Positions 36,084 to 45,609 of a stretch of DNA of 64,000 bases are shown one piece after another. Numbering within the stretch: the stretch's first letter is position 1; each line of letters opens with the position of its first letter. The notes under the pieces were generated by a model. It saw only the letters and a list, made by a program, of their open reading frames with translations. It made no database searches and was not told the origin of the DNA. The DNA is from Cupriavidus necator A5-1. Lineage in GTDB: Bacteria; Pseudomonadota; Gammaproteobacteria; Burkholderiales; Burkholderiaceae. Made by a program: the position numbers and the translations under genes. Where the stretch lies: contig NZ_JQLI01000001.1 of the NCBI RefSeq assembly GCF_000744095.1, forward strand, positions 868,001 to 932,000, written 5' to 3'.

Positions 36084-36340
36084 TTATTCCTGCATGGCGG
36101 CGCGCACCGTTTCGTAAAGGTCACGTTGTGCGCCTTCGAGCTCGACCGTGCCCACAATCATCGTCTTCGGGGCAGCTCGGTGGCCACCTCATCCTTGCGC
36201 CGTCGCAGCATGAACGGGCGGATACGCCGCGTGAGCAGGTCGCGTCGCAGGGCATCGCCGCCTTTTTCGATGTGCGTACGCCAGCTTCGGGTGAAGTCCT
36301 GGCTGGGTACCGAGGAACCCGGGCATCAGACGCGATCGCT
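36084..36340 (-). pseudogene. SNF2-family helicase fragment
   Basis: The minus strand encodes, across frameshifts, LMPGFLGTQ, DFTRSWRTHIEKGGDALRRD, RRIRPFMLRRRKDEVATELP and KTMIVGTVELEGAQRDLYET, ending RAAMQE. This is the stretch between the two RecA domains of SNF2-type ATPases. The helicase motifs before and after are gone. About 85 of roughly 1,000 residues remain. It shows that a large gene once stood between the paralogue cluster and fumC. Confidence 0.75.
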
Positions 36341-36417
36341 AGTCAGGTCAGTAAAGCACGAGCATTTTTTTGCGTTGCGTAATCCGTCCGCGGCTTTTAT
36401 CAATTTGCACTCGCCTC

Positions 36418-37818
36418 TCAACATTTCAGGTTGCCGACCATGTCCGCCGGACGCACCCATTCCTCGAACTGTTGTTCGGTCACATAGCCAAGAGCGAGCG
36501 CTGCGGCTTTCAGCGTCGTGCCTTCCTTGTGCGCCTTCTTGGCGATCTGCGCCGCCTTGTCGTAGCCGATATGCGGGTTGAGTGCCGTCACCAGCATCAA
36601 CGACTCGTTGAGCAGCAATTCGATGCGCGCGCGGTTCGGCTCAATACCGGCCGCACAATGATCGTTGAAACTCTGCGCGCCATCCGCGAGCAAACGGACT
36701 GATTGCAGCACATTGTGCGCGATCATCGGCCGGAATACGTTCAGTTCGAAGTTGCCGCTGGCGCCGCCGAAGTTCACCGCAACGTCATTGCCGAATACCT
36801 GGCAGCACAGCATCGTCAATGCTTCGGACTGAGTCGGGTTCACCTTGCCGGGCATGATCGAGCTGCCTGGCTCGTTCTCCGGAATCGACAGTTCCCCCAG
36901 CCCGCAGCGCGGCCCGCTTGCGAGCCAGCGGATATCGTTCGCTATCTTCATCAGGCTCGCGGCGACGGTCTTCAGCGCGCCGTGTGCAAACACGAGCGCG
37001 TCGGCGGCCGCCATCACCTCGAACTTGTTGGGCGCCGACACGAATGGCAAGCCGGTCAGCCTGCCCATCGCCGCGGCGAACTTGTCCGCGAACTGTGGAT
37101 GCGCGTTCAGCCCGGTGCCGACCGCGGTGCCGCCCTGCGCGAGTTGATAGAGGTGCGGCAACACCGATTCGAGGTGCACGATCCCCTGGTCGAGCTGCGC
37201 GACATAGCCGGAGAACTCCTGGCCAAGCGTCAGCGGGGTGGCGTCCTGCAGGTGCGTCCGGCCGATCTTCACGATGTCGGCGAACGCCTTCGACTTGCCG
37301 TCCAGCGTTGCGCGCAGCGTCGTCAGCGCGGGCAGCAGGTGCCGGACAATCCCGTGCGCCGCGGCGACGTGCATCGCGGTCGGAAACACGTCGTTGGATG
37401 ACTGGCCGCGATTGACGTCGTCGTTAGGATGAATTTTGCGCGCCTCGCCGCGCTCGCCGCCGATCAGTTCGCTTGCCCGGTTCGCGATCACCTCGTTAAG
37501 ATTCATGTTTGTCTGCGTGCCGGAACCGGTCTGCCAGACCGCGAGGGGAAACTCATCCGGATGTTGTCCGGCGACGATTTCGTCTGCGGCAGCCATGATG
37601 GCCCGCGCCTTCTGCTCGTCGAGCACGCCGAGTTCGAGGTTGACCTCGGCCGCCGCGCGCTTAATCCATGCAAGCGCCTTGATCAGCTCGGGCGCCTGCT
37701 TTTCTGTAGAGATGCGGAAATTTTGGAGCGAGCGCTGCGTCTGCGCGCCCCACAGCTGGCTGGCCGGCACGGCGATTTCGCCGAATGTGTCGCGCTCCAT
37801 TCTCACGTGTTCGGTCAT
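36418..37818 (-). CDS. fumC: class II fumarate hydratase
   Basis: 466-aa fumarase C, interconverting fumarate and malate in the cytosol without an iron-sulfur cluster. The superfamily signature [12 protein letters not shown] is present, along with [18 protein letters not shown] and the substrate-site [14 protein letters not shown]. Length is that of the family. It is the last gene of a four-gene minus-strand unit, 67 nt after the NuoF-like gene, so fumarate is the likely shared metabolite of the operon. Confidence 0.97.
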   Translation of the reverse strand: MTEHVRMERDTFGEIAVPASQLWGAQTQRSLQNFRISTEKQAPELIKALAWIKRAAAEVNLELGVLDEQKARAIMAAADEIVAGQHPDEFPLAVWQTGSGTQTNMNLNEVIANRASELIGGERGEARKIHPNDDVNRGQSSNDVFPTAMHVAAAHGIVRHLLPALTTLRATLDGKSKAFADIVKIGRTHLQDATPLTLGQEFSGYVAQLDQGIVHLESVLPHLYQLAQGGTAVGTGLNAHPQFADKFAAAMGRLTGLPFVSAPNKFEVMAAADALVFAHGALKTVAASLMKIANDIRWLASGPRCGLGELSIPENEPGSSIMPGKVNPTQSEALTMLCCQVFGNDVAVNFGGASGNFELNVFRPMIAHNVLQSVRLLADGAQSFNDHCAAGIEPNRARIELLLNESLMLVTALNPHIGYDKAAQIAKKAHKEGTTLKAAALALGYVTEQQFEEWVRPADMVGNLKC

Positions 37819-37885
37819 CGCTCACCCCTTTAGATTGAACATTGATGGCTCGGCCCCCTCGCAAACCGGACATACGATGGTGGAC

Positions 37886-39130
37886 CTATGCCATCAGGAG
37901 CGCCTCGTATTCTTCCCGGAACTGGTTGAGGGAACTGTCTACCACCGTCACGGCGCCGTCGATCAGGCCGCAGCGCCCGCTGCCGGGAAGGATGCGGCAC
38001 AGGTTTTCCAACGATTCCAGGTCCGCGCGCACGCCGCGGCCCGTATCGATCCGGTTGAGCAGTCGCATCAGCTGGAAGGTCCCGCCCTTGCACGGCGGGC
38101 ACTGGCCACACGAGCCCTGGGCGAAGAAGCCGACGTACTCGGCGACTTTGCGGACGATGCTAGTCCCTTCCGACACCACGATCATCGCGCCAGTGCCCAG
38201 CCGCGAACGCCGTTGCCGCACGGAGTCGAAGTCCAACGCCACATCGAGATCGCGCTTGGTCAGCAGGGTATTGGAGGGCCCGCCGGTAAAGACGGCCTTG
38301 AACTCCTTGCCCTGGAGCATCCCGCCACCATGCCGGAACACCAGCGTCTCCAGGCTCGTGCCCATCGGCAGCTCATACAGGCCAGGCCGCAAGACATCGC
38401 CCGAGAGCGAATACAGCTTGGTTCCCGCGGCATGGCCGATGCCGAGGCCGCGATACCACTGGGCACCGTTGCGCAAGATGCCCGGTACGTGGGCCAGCGT
38501 CTCGGTATTGTTGACGACGGTCGGTGCGCCATGCACGCCGTGTTCGGCGGGAAAAGGCGGCTTGCGGCGCGGAAACGGGAACCCGCCCTCGACGCTCGCG
38601 ATGACCGCGGTTTCCTCGCCGCCGATATACAAGCCTGAGCTGGGTAGGACGCGAAGCGATACCGGACCGCCGACCAGCCCGGCCAGCTCGGCGAATTGCG
38701 GGTGTGCCTGCCATTGCTGCACCGCCTCGCGCGTCCTCGCCAGCGACAGCGGCTGATGGGGATTGACGTACAGCACCACATGGTTGGCGCGGGTGGCAGC
38801 CGCGGCGATCAGCGCGCCCTCGATCACTTGGTGCGGCGTGTGCTCAAGCAGGAAGCGGTCCTTGAACGTCCCCGGCTCGTCTTCGTTGCCATTACAGATG
38901 ATGTACTTGTCGCCAGCCGCCGCGGCAGCCACCGGTGCCCATTTGCGATGCGTCGCGAAGCCGGCGCCACCCATCCCGCGCAGGTCGGCCTGCTCGATCT
39001 CGGCAATGACCGCGTCCGGCTCGCGCAGCGCCCGGGCCAGCCCCTCTCCGCCGCCGCGTGCCAGCCAGGCATCCAGGTCGGCGCCGACCCGGACGTCCTC
39101 GTTGAGCAGAACCTGATTGAGCTGTTCCAT
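37886..39130 (-). CDS. NuoF-like NADH-binding flavin/Fe-S subunit
   Basis: 414-aa homologue of the 51-kDa subunit of complex I and of NAD-reducing hydrogenases/formate dehydrogenases. The NADH/FMN loop RGMGGAGFATHRKW, FMN-binding NGNEDEPGTFKDR, YIGGEETAVIASVEG and the 4Fe-4S ligands CGQCPPCKGG plus a later Cys (GRCGLIDG) are all seen. There is no fused or adjacent NuoE-type subunit. In this operon it should pass electrons from NADH to the iron-sulfur and flavoprotein subunits. The start at 39130 matches the family; the frame is open far upstream only as a shadow of the next gene. The gene ends 67 nt before fumC. Confidence 0.92.
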   Translation of the reverse strand: MEQLNQVLLNEDVRVGADLDAWLARGGGEGLARALREPDAVIAEIEQADLRGMGGAGFATHRKWAPVAAAAAGDKYIICNGNEDEPGTFKDRFLLEHTPHQVIEGALIAAAATRANHVVLYVNPHQPLSLARTREAVQQWQAHPQFAELAGLVGGPVSLRVLPSSGLYIGGEETAVIASVEGGFPFPRRKPPFPAEHGVHGAPTVVNNTETLAHVPGILRNGAQWYRGLGIGHAAGTKLYSLSGDVLRPGLYELPMGTSLETLVFRHGGGMLQGKEFKAVFTGGPSNTLLTKRDLDVALDFDSVRQRRSRLGTGAMIVVSEGTSIVRKVAEYVGFFAQGSCGQCPPCKGGTFQLMRLLNRIDTGRGVRADLESLENLCRILPGSGRCGLIDGAVTVVDSSLNQFREEYEALLMA

Positions 39131-39150
39131 CGTGCGCTCCGTGCCCCGCA

Positions 39151-40800
39151 CTACCGGGTGCCGCCGACCGCCCGGCCCCACGCGCCGGTGCGCAACCCTG
39201 CGTCGACGCGCAGATCGAAATTCGCGTAGCCAGGGAAGAGCTGCGGTGCCTTGACATGCAGGGGCAGCCCGGCCAGCGTCAATTCCCGCTGCCAGGCGTG
39301 CACGTGGCCGATTCCGGCGCGCGCGGCCACGGCGCTGCGCCCGGCTTGCGCCGCGCTGGCACCGGCGCGCCGGCCCATGCTCAGGATATCGAGCAACGCG
39401 TTGCCCATCAGCCGGTTGCGCCCATGAATGCCGCCCGTGACCTCGCCAACGCAGTACAGCCCTGCCACGCTGGTCGCACCCTCCTTGTCGATGGCCACGC
39501 CGCCGTTCTGGTAGTGCAGGGTCGGGTAGACAAGGAAAGGCTCCTGGGACGGATCCTGGCCGCACTTGTCGGCGAGATGGCGCAGCGTCACGAGCCGCTT
39601 GGCCAGGATGCCGGGGTTCTCCATTTCCAGCGTCGGCGTGTCGAGGAAGACACCGACCTGGCCGCCCCGCTCGATGCCGCGCCCCTGCGCGCATTCGCGC
39701 AGGATCGCCGAGGCCACGATGTCCCGGGGCTTGAGTTCGTCGACGAAACGCTCGCCCTCGCCGTTGATCAACTTCGCGCCGGCCGAGCGGGCGGCTTCCG
39801 AGATCAGGCCACCCGCCAGGTGCGGCGGGTAGGCGATGCCGGTGGGATGGTACTGAAACGAGTCCAGCTCGCGCAGGCGCGCCCCGATTCGATAGGCCAG
39901 CACCAGGCCGTCTGCGGTGGCCCCGTAGTGGTTGGACGTCGGGAAGGCATTCAGGTGCAGGCGCCCCGCTCCGCCTGTGGCGAGAATCACGGCGCGCGCG
40001 CGCACCAGCACGAAGGTTCGCCATTCGAGGTTGTAGATCACCGCCCCGGCGCATTGGCCACGCTCGTCGGAAAGGAGTTCGACCGCGGGGCACCGGTTCC
40101 ACACCGCGATGCCCGCTTCCAAGTCCACCGCCTCGCGCAACACGCGCATCATTTCCAGGCCAGTGTAGTCCCGATAGGAGAGAATGCGCGCGGCCGATGC
40201 CCCGCCTGGCTTCTTGCGCAGGAGATTGCCGCCGAGGGGCCTGTCCTCCTCCTGGTCGAACATCATGCCCAGCCGGATCAGCCAGCGGATGACGTCGGGT
40301 CCGTCCATCACCATCTGCGCGACCAGCTCGGGCTCGCCGCAGAAGTGTCCGGCACGCAAAGTGTCCTCAAAGTGCAATTGGGGACTGTCATCCTCGCCAA
40401 TGGCCGCCTGGATCCCGCCTTCGGCCATCACGGTGTTGCTGTCACCGAGGCGCAGCTTGGTGGCGAGAATCACCTGCGCGCCTTGCCTGGCCGCGGTCAG
40501 CGCCGCCGCACAGCCACCACCGCCCCCGCCGATGATCAGCACATCGGTGGAGACGAGTTGCGCCCCGGCAATGTCGACGTCGTCGATCAGCGCGTTGGCT
40601 TGCAGATAGCGGGCGAGATCCGGCTGACAAGGCTCGCCGCGGTTGACGCCGACGGTCAGCGCCACGCGCGCATTGGGCCCGTGGTCGGGGTGATAGGCCT
40701 TGAGTAGTTCTTCGACGGAGATGTCATCGCCGCGCACCGCCGGCGCCACACCGGGACGGTAGCGCTTGCGCGCCTCTTCATAGGGGATACCAGCCGGCAT
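39151..40800 (-). CDS. FrdA/SdhA-like flavoprotein, non-covalent FAD type
   Basis: 549-aa fumarate reductase/succinate dehydrogenase/aspartate oxidase superfamily flavoprotein. The Rossmann loop is LIIGGGGGGCAAALTAARQG. The place of the FAD-linking His (SHTxAAxGG) reads DSNTVMAEGG, so the His is Asn and the flavin should be non-covalent. Substrate-site elements QYHPTG, GERFVDELKPRDIV and GIHGRNRLMGNALLD are kept. Non-covalent members generally work as fumarate reductases rather than succinate dehydrogenases. It lies 14 nt after the iron-sulfur gene and 20 nt before the NuoF-like gene. No membrane anchor gene is present, which points to a soluble complex. Confidence 0.92.
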   Translation of the reverse strand: MPAGIPYEEARKRYRPGVAPAVRGDDISVEELLKAYHPDHGPNARVALTVGVNRGEPCQPDLARYLQANALIDDVDIAGAQLVSTDVLIIGGGGGGCAAALTAARQGAQVILATKLRLGDSNTVMAEGGIQAAIGEDDSPQLHFEDTLRAGHFCGEPELVAQMVMDGPDVIRWLIRLGMMFDQEEDRPLGGNLLRKKPGGASAARILSYRDYTGLEMMRVLREAVDLEAGIAVWNRCPAVELLSDERGQCAGAVIYNLEWRTFVLVRARAVILATGGAGRLHLNAFPTSNHYGATADGLVLAYRIGARLRELDSFQYHPTGIAYPPHLAGGLISEAARSAGAKLINGEGERFVDELKPRDIVASAILRECAQGRGIERGGQVGVFLDTPTLEMENPGILAKRLVTLRHLADKCGQDPSQEPFLVYPTLHYQNGGVAIDKEGATSVAGLYCVGEVTGGIHGRNRLMGNALLDILSMGRRAGASAAQAGRSAVAARAGIGHVHAWQRELTLAGLPLHVKAPQLFPGYANFDLRVDAGLRTGAWGRAVGGTR

Positions 40801-40814
40801 GATCGTTCGTCCAG

Positions 40815-41459
40815 TCAGCGCGGCGGCTGCGCGCCGGGTGCGTCGAAGTCGATCTTCATCGCGCCGCTCTCGATCTGCTGCAGGCGCAGCATGAGATTGG
40901 CCGGCCGCAGCGTCTGCGCCGCGATCATCCGCCGCACGAACAGGCCGAGATGGTTGGGCCGGATATGCTCGGGGCAGGCCAGCGTGCAGAGGTTGCACAT
41001 GACGCATTCGTCGAATACCTGGCCTGAGGCGGTCAGCTTGCCCTCCACCGCGAACTTTACCCCTTCCTGGACATCGAGCCCCTTCGGGCAGGCGCGATCG
41101 CATCCGCTGCAGTGACGGCAATGGGCCGCCTCGGGGAACACTTCAGAGATTGTTTGCAAGGCGTCCCAGCTGTCGCCGACCTCCTCGATGCGATAGACGT
41201 GCCGCTCCGACGCCGTGAAGTAATCCAGGAACGCCACCTGCATGCCTTCTTCGACCAGCGTCTCGCAGGCGAGCGCCGTGCGCACATCCTGCTCGCCGCT
41301 GCGCCGCACCATGACACGGCACGAACCGCATACCCCCTGGCCCATGCAGCCGACGCCTTCGACAAGCGTTTCCCCGGCATGCAGGAAGGCCTGCAGGATG
41401 GAGCAGTTTGCCGGTGCTTCGACCGTGCGTCCTTCGATGCTCAAGCGTACCAGTCCCAT
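40815..41459 (-). CDS. FrdB/SdhB-like iron-sulfur subunit
   Basis: 214-aa electron-transfer protein. An N-terminal 2Fe-2S ferredoxin domain has CMGQGVCGSC plus a later Cys (LACETL). The C-terminal part has two clusters of CxxCxxCxxxCP type: CRHCSGCDRACPKG and CVMCNLCTLACPEHI. It links the NADH subunit to the FAD subunit. Start ATG 41459 is supported by AGAGG 9 nt upstream; the frame is open to 41495. It opens the operon and is divergent from the DASS gene with 105 bp between starts. Confidence 0.92.
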   Translation of the reverse strand: MGLVRLSIEGRTVEAPANCSILQAFLHAGETLVEGVGCMGQGVCGSCRVMVRRSGEQDVRTALACETLVEEGMQVAFLDYFTASERHVYRIEEVGDSWDALQTISEVFPEAAHCRHCSGCDRACPKGLDVQEGVKFAVEGKLTASGQVFDECVMCNLCTLACPEHIRPNHLGLFVRRMIAAQTLRPANLMLRLQQIESGAMKIDFDAPGAQPPR

Positions 41460-41564
41460 CGCGTCGCCTCTATCGCCCGGCGTCGTCAGCGCCACACTGG
41501 CGTTTCCACAGAAAAGGTCATATAAACCTTAGCACAAGGGAGGTCATTGCAAAGGGGGCGTCGC
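41460..41564. promoter_or_regulatory. divergent promoter region between the fumarate-reductase operon and the DASS transporter
   Basis: 105 bp between the two starts, the only gap large enough to hold promoters for both units. It contains an A/T-richer centre (TCATATAAACCTTAGCACAA). Shared control of transporter and enzymes is likely; no operator was identified. Confidence 0.5.
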
Positions 41565-42983
41565 ATGCAGGCTTACTGGAAACCTCTCGCGCCGCTGCTT
41601 GCGGTGATCGCGATCGCCCTCATTCCCGCCCCCGAGGGCCTGGCACAGAACACTTGGTATTACTTCGCGATCTTTGCCGGCGTGATTGTCGGGCTAATGC
41701 TTGAGCCCATTCCGGGCGCGGCGATCGGCCTGATCGCCGTGACGCTGGTGACCGTGTTCTGCGAATGGGTGTTCTACAGCCCCGAGCAGCTCGCGAAACC
41801 GGGCTTCAACCCGGCGAACGCTGCCCTCGCCTGGGCGCTTTCCGGGTTCGCCAACAGCACGGTGTGGCTGATTTTCGGCGCCTTCATGTTCGCCCTCGGA
41901 TACGAGAAAACGGGCCTGGGCAGGCGCATCGCACTGTTGCTCGTCCGTGCGATGGGCCGCAGGACGCTCACGCTGGGCTATGCGGTGATGATGGCCGATG
42001 CATTGCTGGCGCCGTTCACCCCCTCCAATACGGCGCGCAGCGGCGGCACGATCTTTCCCGTCATCCGCAATCTGCCGCCGCTCTATGACTCGAAGCCGAA
42101 TGATCCGTCAGCGCGGCGGATCGGCTCGTACATCATGTGGACCGCGATCGCCAGCACCTGCGTGACGAGTTCGATGTTCCTGACCGCACTGGCACCCAAT
42201 CTCCTCGCAGCCGAGATCATCAGGAAGACCGTCCAGGTCGACTTGAGCTGGATGCAGTGGTTCATGGCCTTCGCGCCGGTAGGGATCCTGCTGTTGCTGG
42301 CCGTACCGCTCCTCGCTTACTTGCCGTATCCCCCTGAAGTGAAGCAAGGCAGCGAAGTGCCGGCCTGGGCGGCGCAGGAGCTCCAGAAGATGGGCCCGCC
42401 AAGCCGGCGCGAACTGCTGCTCGCGCTGCTGGTGCTGATCGCCCTCGCGCTGTGGATATTCGGGGACAAGCACGTCAATGCGACCACCGCGGCTTTGATG
42501 GTGATTGCCCTCATGCTGGTGACCGGTGTCGTGACCTGGGACGACATGCTCGCCAACAAGCAGGCTTGGAACACGCTAGCGTGGTTTGCGACGCTGATCG
42601 CACTGGCGGACGGCCTGAGCCGGACCGGCTTCGTCAAGTGGTTCGCCGACACCATGGCAAGCCACATGAGCGGCTTTCCGCCACTGACAGCGGCAGTGAT
42701 CCTGGTGCTGGTCTTCTACTTCACGCATTACATGTTCGCCAGCGTCACCGCCCATACGACGGCGATGCTTCCGGTCATGCTCAGCGTAGGATCCACCATT
42801 CCCGGCATGCCGATGGAAGCGTTTGCGCTGATGCTGGCCCTCACGCTGGGCCTGATGGGCATCCTCACACCCTACGGTACCGGGCCAAGTCCGGTCTATT
42901 TCGGCAGCGGCTATCTGCCTGCCGGTGACTACTGGCGGCTTGGCACATCTTTGGTGTCATCTACATCGCCGTATTCCTGTTGA
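41565..42983 (+). CDS. DASS-family dicarboxylate transporter, C-terminus frameshifted
   Basis: 472 aa as read, an inner-membrane carrier of the DASS/DIT1 group that exchanges or imports C4-dicarboxylates. The substrate-site motifs of both halves are seen: LAPFTPSNTARSGGTIFPVI and TPYGTGPSPVYFGSGYL. About twelve hydrophobic segments are present. The start ATG 41565 has AAAGGGGG upstream. Near 42942 one base appears missing: the other frame continues HIFGVIYIAVFLLIGAPLLL to a TGA at 43004, the usual final membrane helix. As read, that helix is replaced by SLVSSTSPYSC. Function could be impaired or the indel could be an error. Confidence 0.88.
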   Translation: MQAYWKPLAPLLAVIAIALIPAPEGLAQNTWYYFAIFAGVIVGLMLEPIPGAAIGLIAVTLVTVFCEWVFYSPEQLAKPGFNPANAALAWALSGFANSTVWLIFGAFMFALGYEKTGLGRRIALLLVRAMGRRTLTLGYAVMMADALLAPFTPSNTARSGGTIFPVIRNLPPLYDSKPNDPSARRIGSYIMWTAIASTCVTSSMFLTALAPNLLAAEIIRKTVQVDLSWMQWFMAFAPVGILLLLAVPLLAYLPYPPEVKQGSEVPAWAAQELQKMGPPSRRELLLALLVLIALALWIFGDKHVNATTAALMVIALMLVTGVVTWDDMLANKQAWNTLAWFATLIALADGLSRTGFVKWFADTMASHMSGFPPLTAAVILVLVFYFTHYMFASVTAHTTAMLPVMLSVGSTIPGMPMEAFALMLALTLGLMGILTPYGTGPSPVYFGSGYLPAGDYWRLGTSLVSSTSPYSC

Positions 42984-43181
42984 TCGGCGCGCCGCTCTTG
43001 CTTTGAAACGGAGCCCCAACCCATGCTGCACCACACTTTCCACCGCCATGATCAGGCCGCATGCGTCGATCCGCCTGCGTGCCCGAACGCGACCCGAAGC
43101 CCGGGACTAACCATTGACGCCAGATGGCGCCTTCCCATGCGACCAGCGCGCTGGCAAATCATGACGCTCAGGGACTGGGCC

Positions 43182-44075
43182 ATGACAATACTGCCGAGAT
43201 TTTCTTGCGGGCTCCTCGCCGCGCTAAGCTGCATCTGCCTGTTTGGTGCGACGCATGCCTTCGCGCGCCAGGCTTTCGACTCGCCAGATGCAGCCATGGC
43301 GGCCTTTGGCCAAGCGGTCCTCAATGACGACGAGAAGGCCATGCGAGCCATGCTGGGCGCCAACTTCCGCGACATCATCCCCCCGGTCGGCGCCGAAGTG
43401 CGGAACAGGTTCAACACGGCCTGGGCACAATCGCATCGCGTGCAACAAAGGGGCAAGCACGCGTCCATCGTCGCGGGCGACGACGGATGGACCCTGCCCG
43501 TGCCGCTGGTCAAGTCAGCCAAGGGATGGCAGTTCGACACGCTGGCAGGCACCCGGGAAATGCGCCTTCGTCGTATCGGCCGGAACGAGCTCGCGGTGAT
43601 CCAGACCATGCAGGCCATCTGCGATGCGCAGACCGAATATGCCCAGACGACCCACGATGGCGAGAAACGGATCGTCTATGCCGGCAGGCTGTCCAGTTCC
43701 CCGGGCAAGCACGACGGGCTCTACTGGCCGAGCGGACCGAACGAGCCACCGAGCCCGCTCGGGCCGGCTTTCCTTGACGCCGGCACGCGCAATGCAAGCA
43801 AGGAGGGCTACCATGGCTATCATTACAAGCTCCTCACCTCGCAAGGATCGCACGGCGATGGCGGCACATTGAACTATGTCGTCGACGGCAAGCTGTTTGG
43901 CGGCTTCGCGGTCATGGCCTGGCCGGTACGCCACGGTGACACCGGCGTGATGAGCTTCATCGTCAGCCACAAGGGCCAGGTCTATGAGCGCGACCTCGGG
44001 ACCAACAGCGCCGCCAAGGCAGCGGCAACGACATCCTTTGATCCGGCTCCCGGCTGGCGTAAGGTGTCGCCATGA
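43182..44075 (+). CDS. DUF2950 periplasmic protein (copy 1)
   Basis: 297-aa exported protein. The signal peptide is MTILPRFSCGLLAALSCICL through ATHAFA. The mature part has the DUF2950 pattern: FDSPDAAMAAFGQAVLNDDE, SSPGKHDGLYWP and FGGFAVMAWPVRHGDTGVMS. The function of the family is unknown, but it is nearly always next to DUF3300. Its last codon overlaps the DUF3300 start as ATGA, so the two are translationally coupled. A paralogue lies at 50680-51597. Confidence 0.9.
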   Translation: MTILPRFSCGLLAALSCICLFGATHAFARQAFDSPDAAMAAFGQAVLNDDEKAMRAMLGANFRDIIPPVGAEVRNRFNTAWAQSHRVQQRGKHASIVAGDDGWTLPVPLVKSAKGWQFDTLAGTREMRLRRIGRNELAVIQTMQAICDAQTEYAQTTHDGEKRIVYAGRLSSSPGKHDGLYWPSGPNEPPSPLGPAFLDAGTRNASKEGYHGYHYKLLTSQGSHGDGGTLNYVVDGKLFGGFAVMAWPVRHGDTGVMSFIVSHKGQVYERDLGTNSAAKAAATTSFDPAPGWRKVSP

Positions 44076-45220
44076 AACCGCGCGCCCTGACCACCGCTTG
44101 CTGTGCCCTGCTTGTGCTGGGCGGGTGTGAAAGCGCCGGTCCGCCCGCAGCGGGTCCAGCCACGCCGGCGATGTCCCCGGAGGGCACGGTGCAGGCCCAG
44201 AAGGAACCCGCGCCGTACAAGGCGGAAGAAATCGAGGCGCTGGTCGCGCCGATCGCGCTTTATCCCGATCCGCTGCTGTCACAGGTCTTGATGGCTTCCA
44301 CCTACCCGCTGGAAGTCGCCCTCGCCGCGCGCTGGAGCAAGGCGCATCCGAACCTCAAGGGCGACGACGCAGTCAAGGCGGTGCAGAACGAGTCCTGGGA
44401 CGTCAGCGTGAAATCGCTGGTGGCGTTTCCGCAGATCCTTGAGCCAATGGGCGACAAGCTGGACTGGACCCAGAAGCTGGGGGATGCATTCCTGGCCCAG
44501 CAGAAGGAGGTGTTCAATGCCGTGCAGCGCCTGCGTGTGCGCGCCCAGCAAGCCGGCCACCTCAAGTCGGGGCCGCAGCAGACCGTGACCGTGGAAAACG
44601 CAACCGCCGGCGAAGCCACGCAGCAGACCATCGTGCGCATCGAGCCGGCGGATCCCAAGGTGATCTATGTGCCGGTGTACGACCCGGCGATCGTCTACGG
44701 CGGCTGGGGCTATGCAGGGTACCCCTACTACTACTGGCCACCCTACGCGCCCTACTACCCGGGTGACGCCTTCCTGGGAGGCATCGCATGGGGCATCGGC
44801 CTGGCCGGGGCCATCGCCATCTTCGGCAATTGCGATTGGAACAATGGCGGGGTACATGTGGAGCACCACAAGGCCCGGAACATCGACCGCAATTTCGACG
44901 CCAGCAAGTTCGAGGGAGGCCGCTGGCAGCACGACGCCCGGCACCGCCAGGGTGTCGCCTATCGCGACAATGCCACCCGAGAGAAATTTGGCAGGAGCAT
45001 GGCCGATGCGGCGGGCCGCAACAACTTTCGCGGGCGCGATGCTACGGGGGGCCGGGACAATGGCTTCCAGGGCGTGGGCAGTGGCGGCAGCGCCGTGCAG
45101 CGTGACGTCAATCGCGGAAGCGCGAGCCTGCATTCAGGCTCCGGCCGCGCCGGCGGTTTCGGGGGTGGCGCGCGCGGCGGTGGCTTTGGCGGCGGACGAG
45201 GTGGCGGTGGACGACGTTAG
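44072..45220 (+). CDS. DUF3300 lipoprotein (copy 1)
   Basis: 382-aa lipoprotein. Signal and lipobox are CCALLVLGGC. The DUF3300 domain (about residues 45-250) includes LVAPIALYPDPLLSQVLMAS and NESWDVSVKSLVAFPQILEP. A Tyr/Pro-rich patch (GYPYYYWPPYAPYYPGDAF) is followed by a membrane-like Gly/Ala stretch, then an Arg/Asn/Gly-rich low-complexity tail ending in Gly-Gly-Arg repeats. Envelope location and adhesive-looking tail are visible; the role is unknown. Confidence 0.9.
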   Translation: MKPRALTTACCALLVLGGCESAGPPAAGPATPAMSPEGTVQAQKEPAPYKAEEIEALVAPIALYPDPLLSQVLMASTYPLEVALAARWSKAHPNLKGDDAVKAVQNESWDVSVKSLVAFPQILEPMGDKLDWTQKLGDAFLAQQKEVFNAVQRLRVRAQQAGHLKSGPQQTVTVENATAGEATQQTIVRIEPADPKVIYVPVYDPAIVYGGWGYAGYPYYYWPPYAPYYPGDAFLGGIAWGIGLAGAIAIFGNCDWNNGGVHVEHHKARNIDRNFDASKFEGGRWQHDARHRQGVAYRDNATREKFGRSMADAAGRNNFRGRDATGGRDNGFQGVGSGGSAVQRDVNRGSASLHSGSGRAGGFGGGARGGGFGGGRGGGGRR

Positions 45221-45310
45221 GGAACCAATGCCCGTTTGGAGTGGTGTAGGTCGCGTTCCTCTGGTCCGCGGGTGGGCGGCCCTGTTTGCATTCTGGGGAC
45301 ACGCTTCTAT

Positions 45311-45600
45311 GCCGGTGATTACGAGAACGCGCAGGACGCGGACTTCATCGTGATCACCGCCGGCGTCGGTGTGAAGCCGGGGCAGACTCTGCAATGGTGC
45401 CATCCACTGTGGCATCGCCAGTGCAATCGCGCGAATTTGCCAGGCCATCGTTCACAACACCGACCTCATTCTCACAGTCGGCATCGTGCATGCCGAAGTC
45501 GAAGGCGTGGCAGAGATATGTTTGTCGCTGCCGATGGTGGTCAATGGCGGCGGAGCGCAGCTACTGGCTTATCCAGAACTCCACCAACTCTTCTGGGAAG
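45311..45600 (+). pseudogene. L-lactate/malate dehydrogenase remnant in two pieces
   Basis: YAGDYENAQDADFIVITAGV (45311-45387) is from the NAD-binding half of an L-LDH. In another frame, IASAIARICQAIVHNTDLIL and VAEICLSLPMVVNGGGAQLL (45396-45600) come from the C-terminal half. The centre, including catalytic His, is deleted. The C-terminal piece runs to within a few bases of the next transporter gene, whose start therefore sits in ex-LDH DNA. Confidence 0.75.
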
Positions 45601-45609
45601 GATCGCAAG

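Noticed and set aside
37886..40102. 738-codon minus-strand frame covering the NuoF-like gene
   Set aside because: Only the part from 39130 is NuoF-like; the upstream 320 codons are an out-of-frame shadow of the flavoprotein gene.
39256..40707. 483-codon plus-strand frame
   Set aside because: Antisense to the FrdA-like flavoprotein; composition typical of a GC-rich shadow.
45394..45609. Extended N-terminus for the second DASS transporter
   Set aside because: The extra residues are out-of-frame lactate dehydrogenase remnant; ATG 45610 has its own ribosome site.
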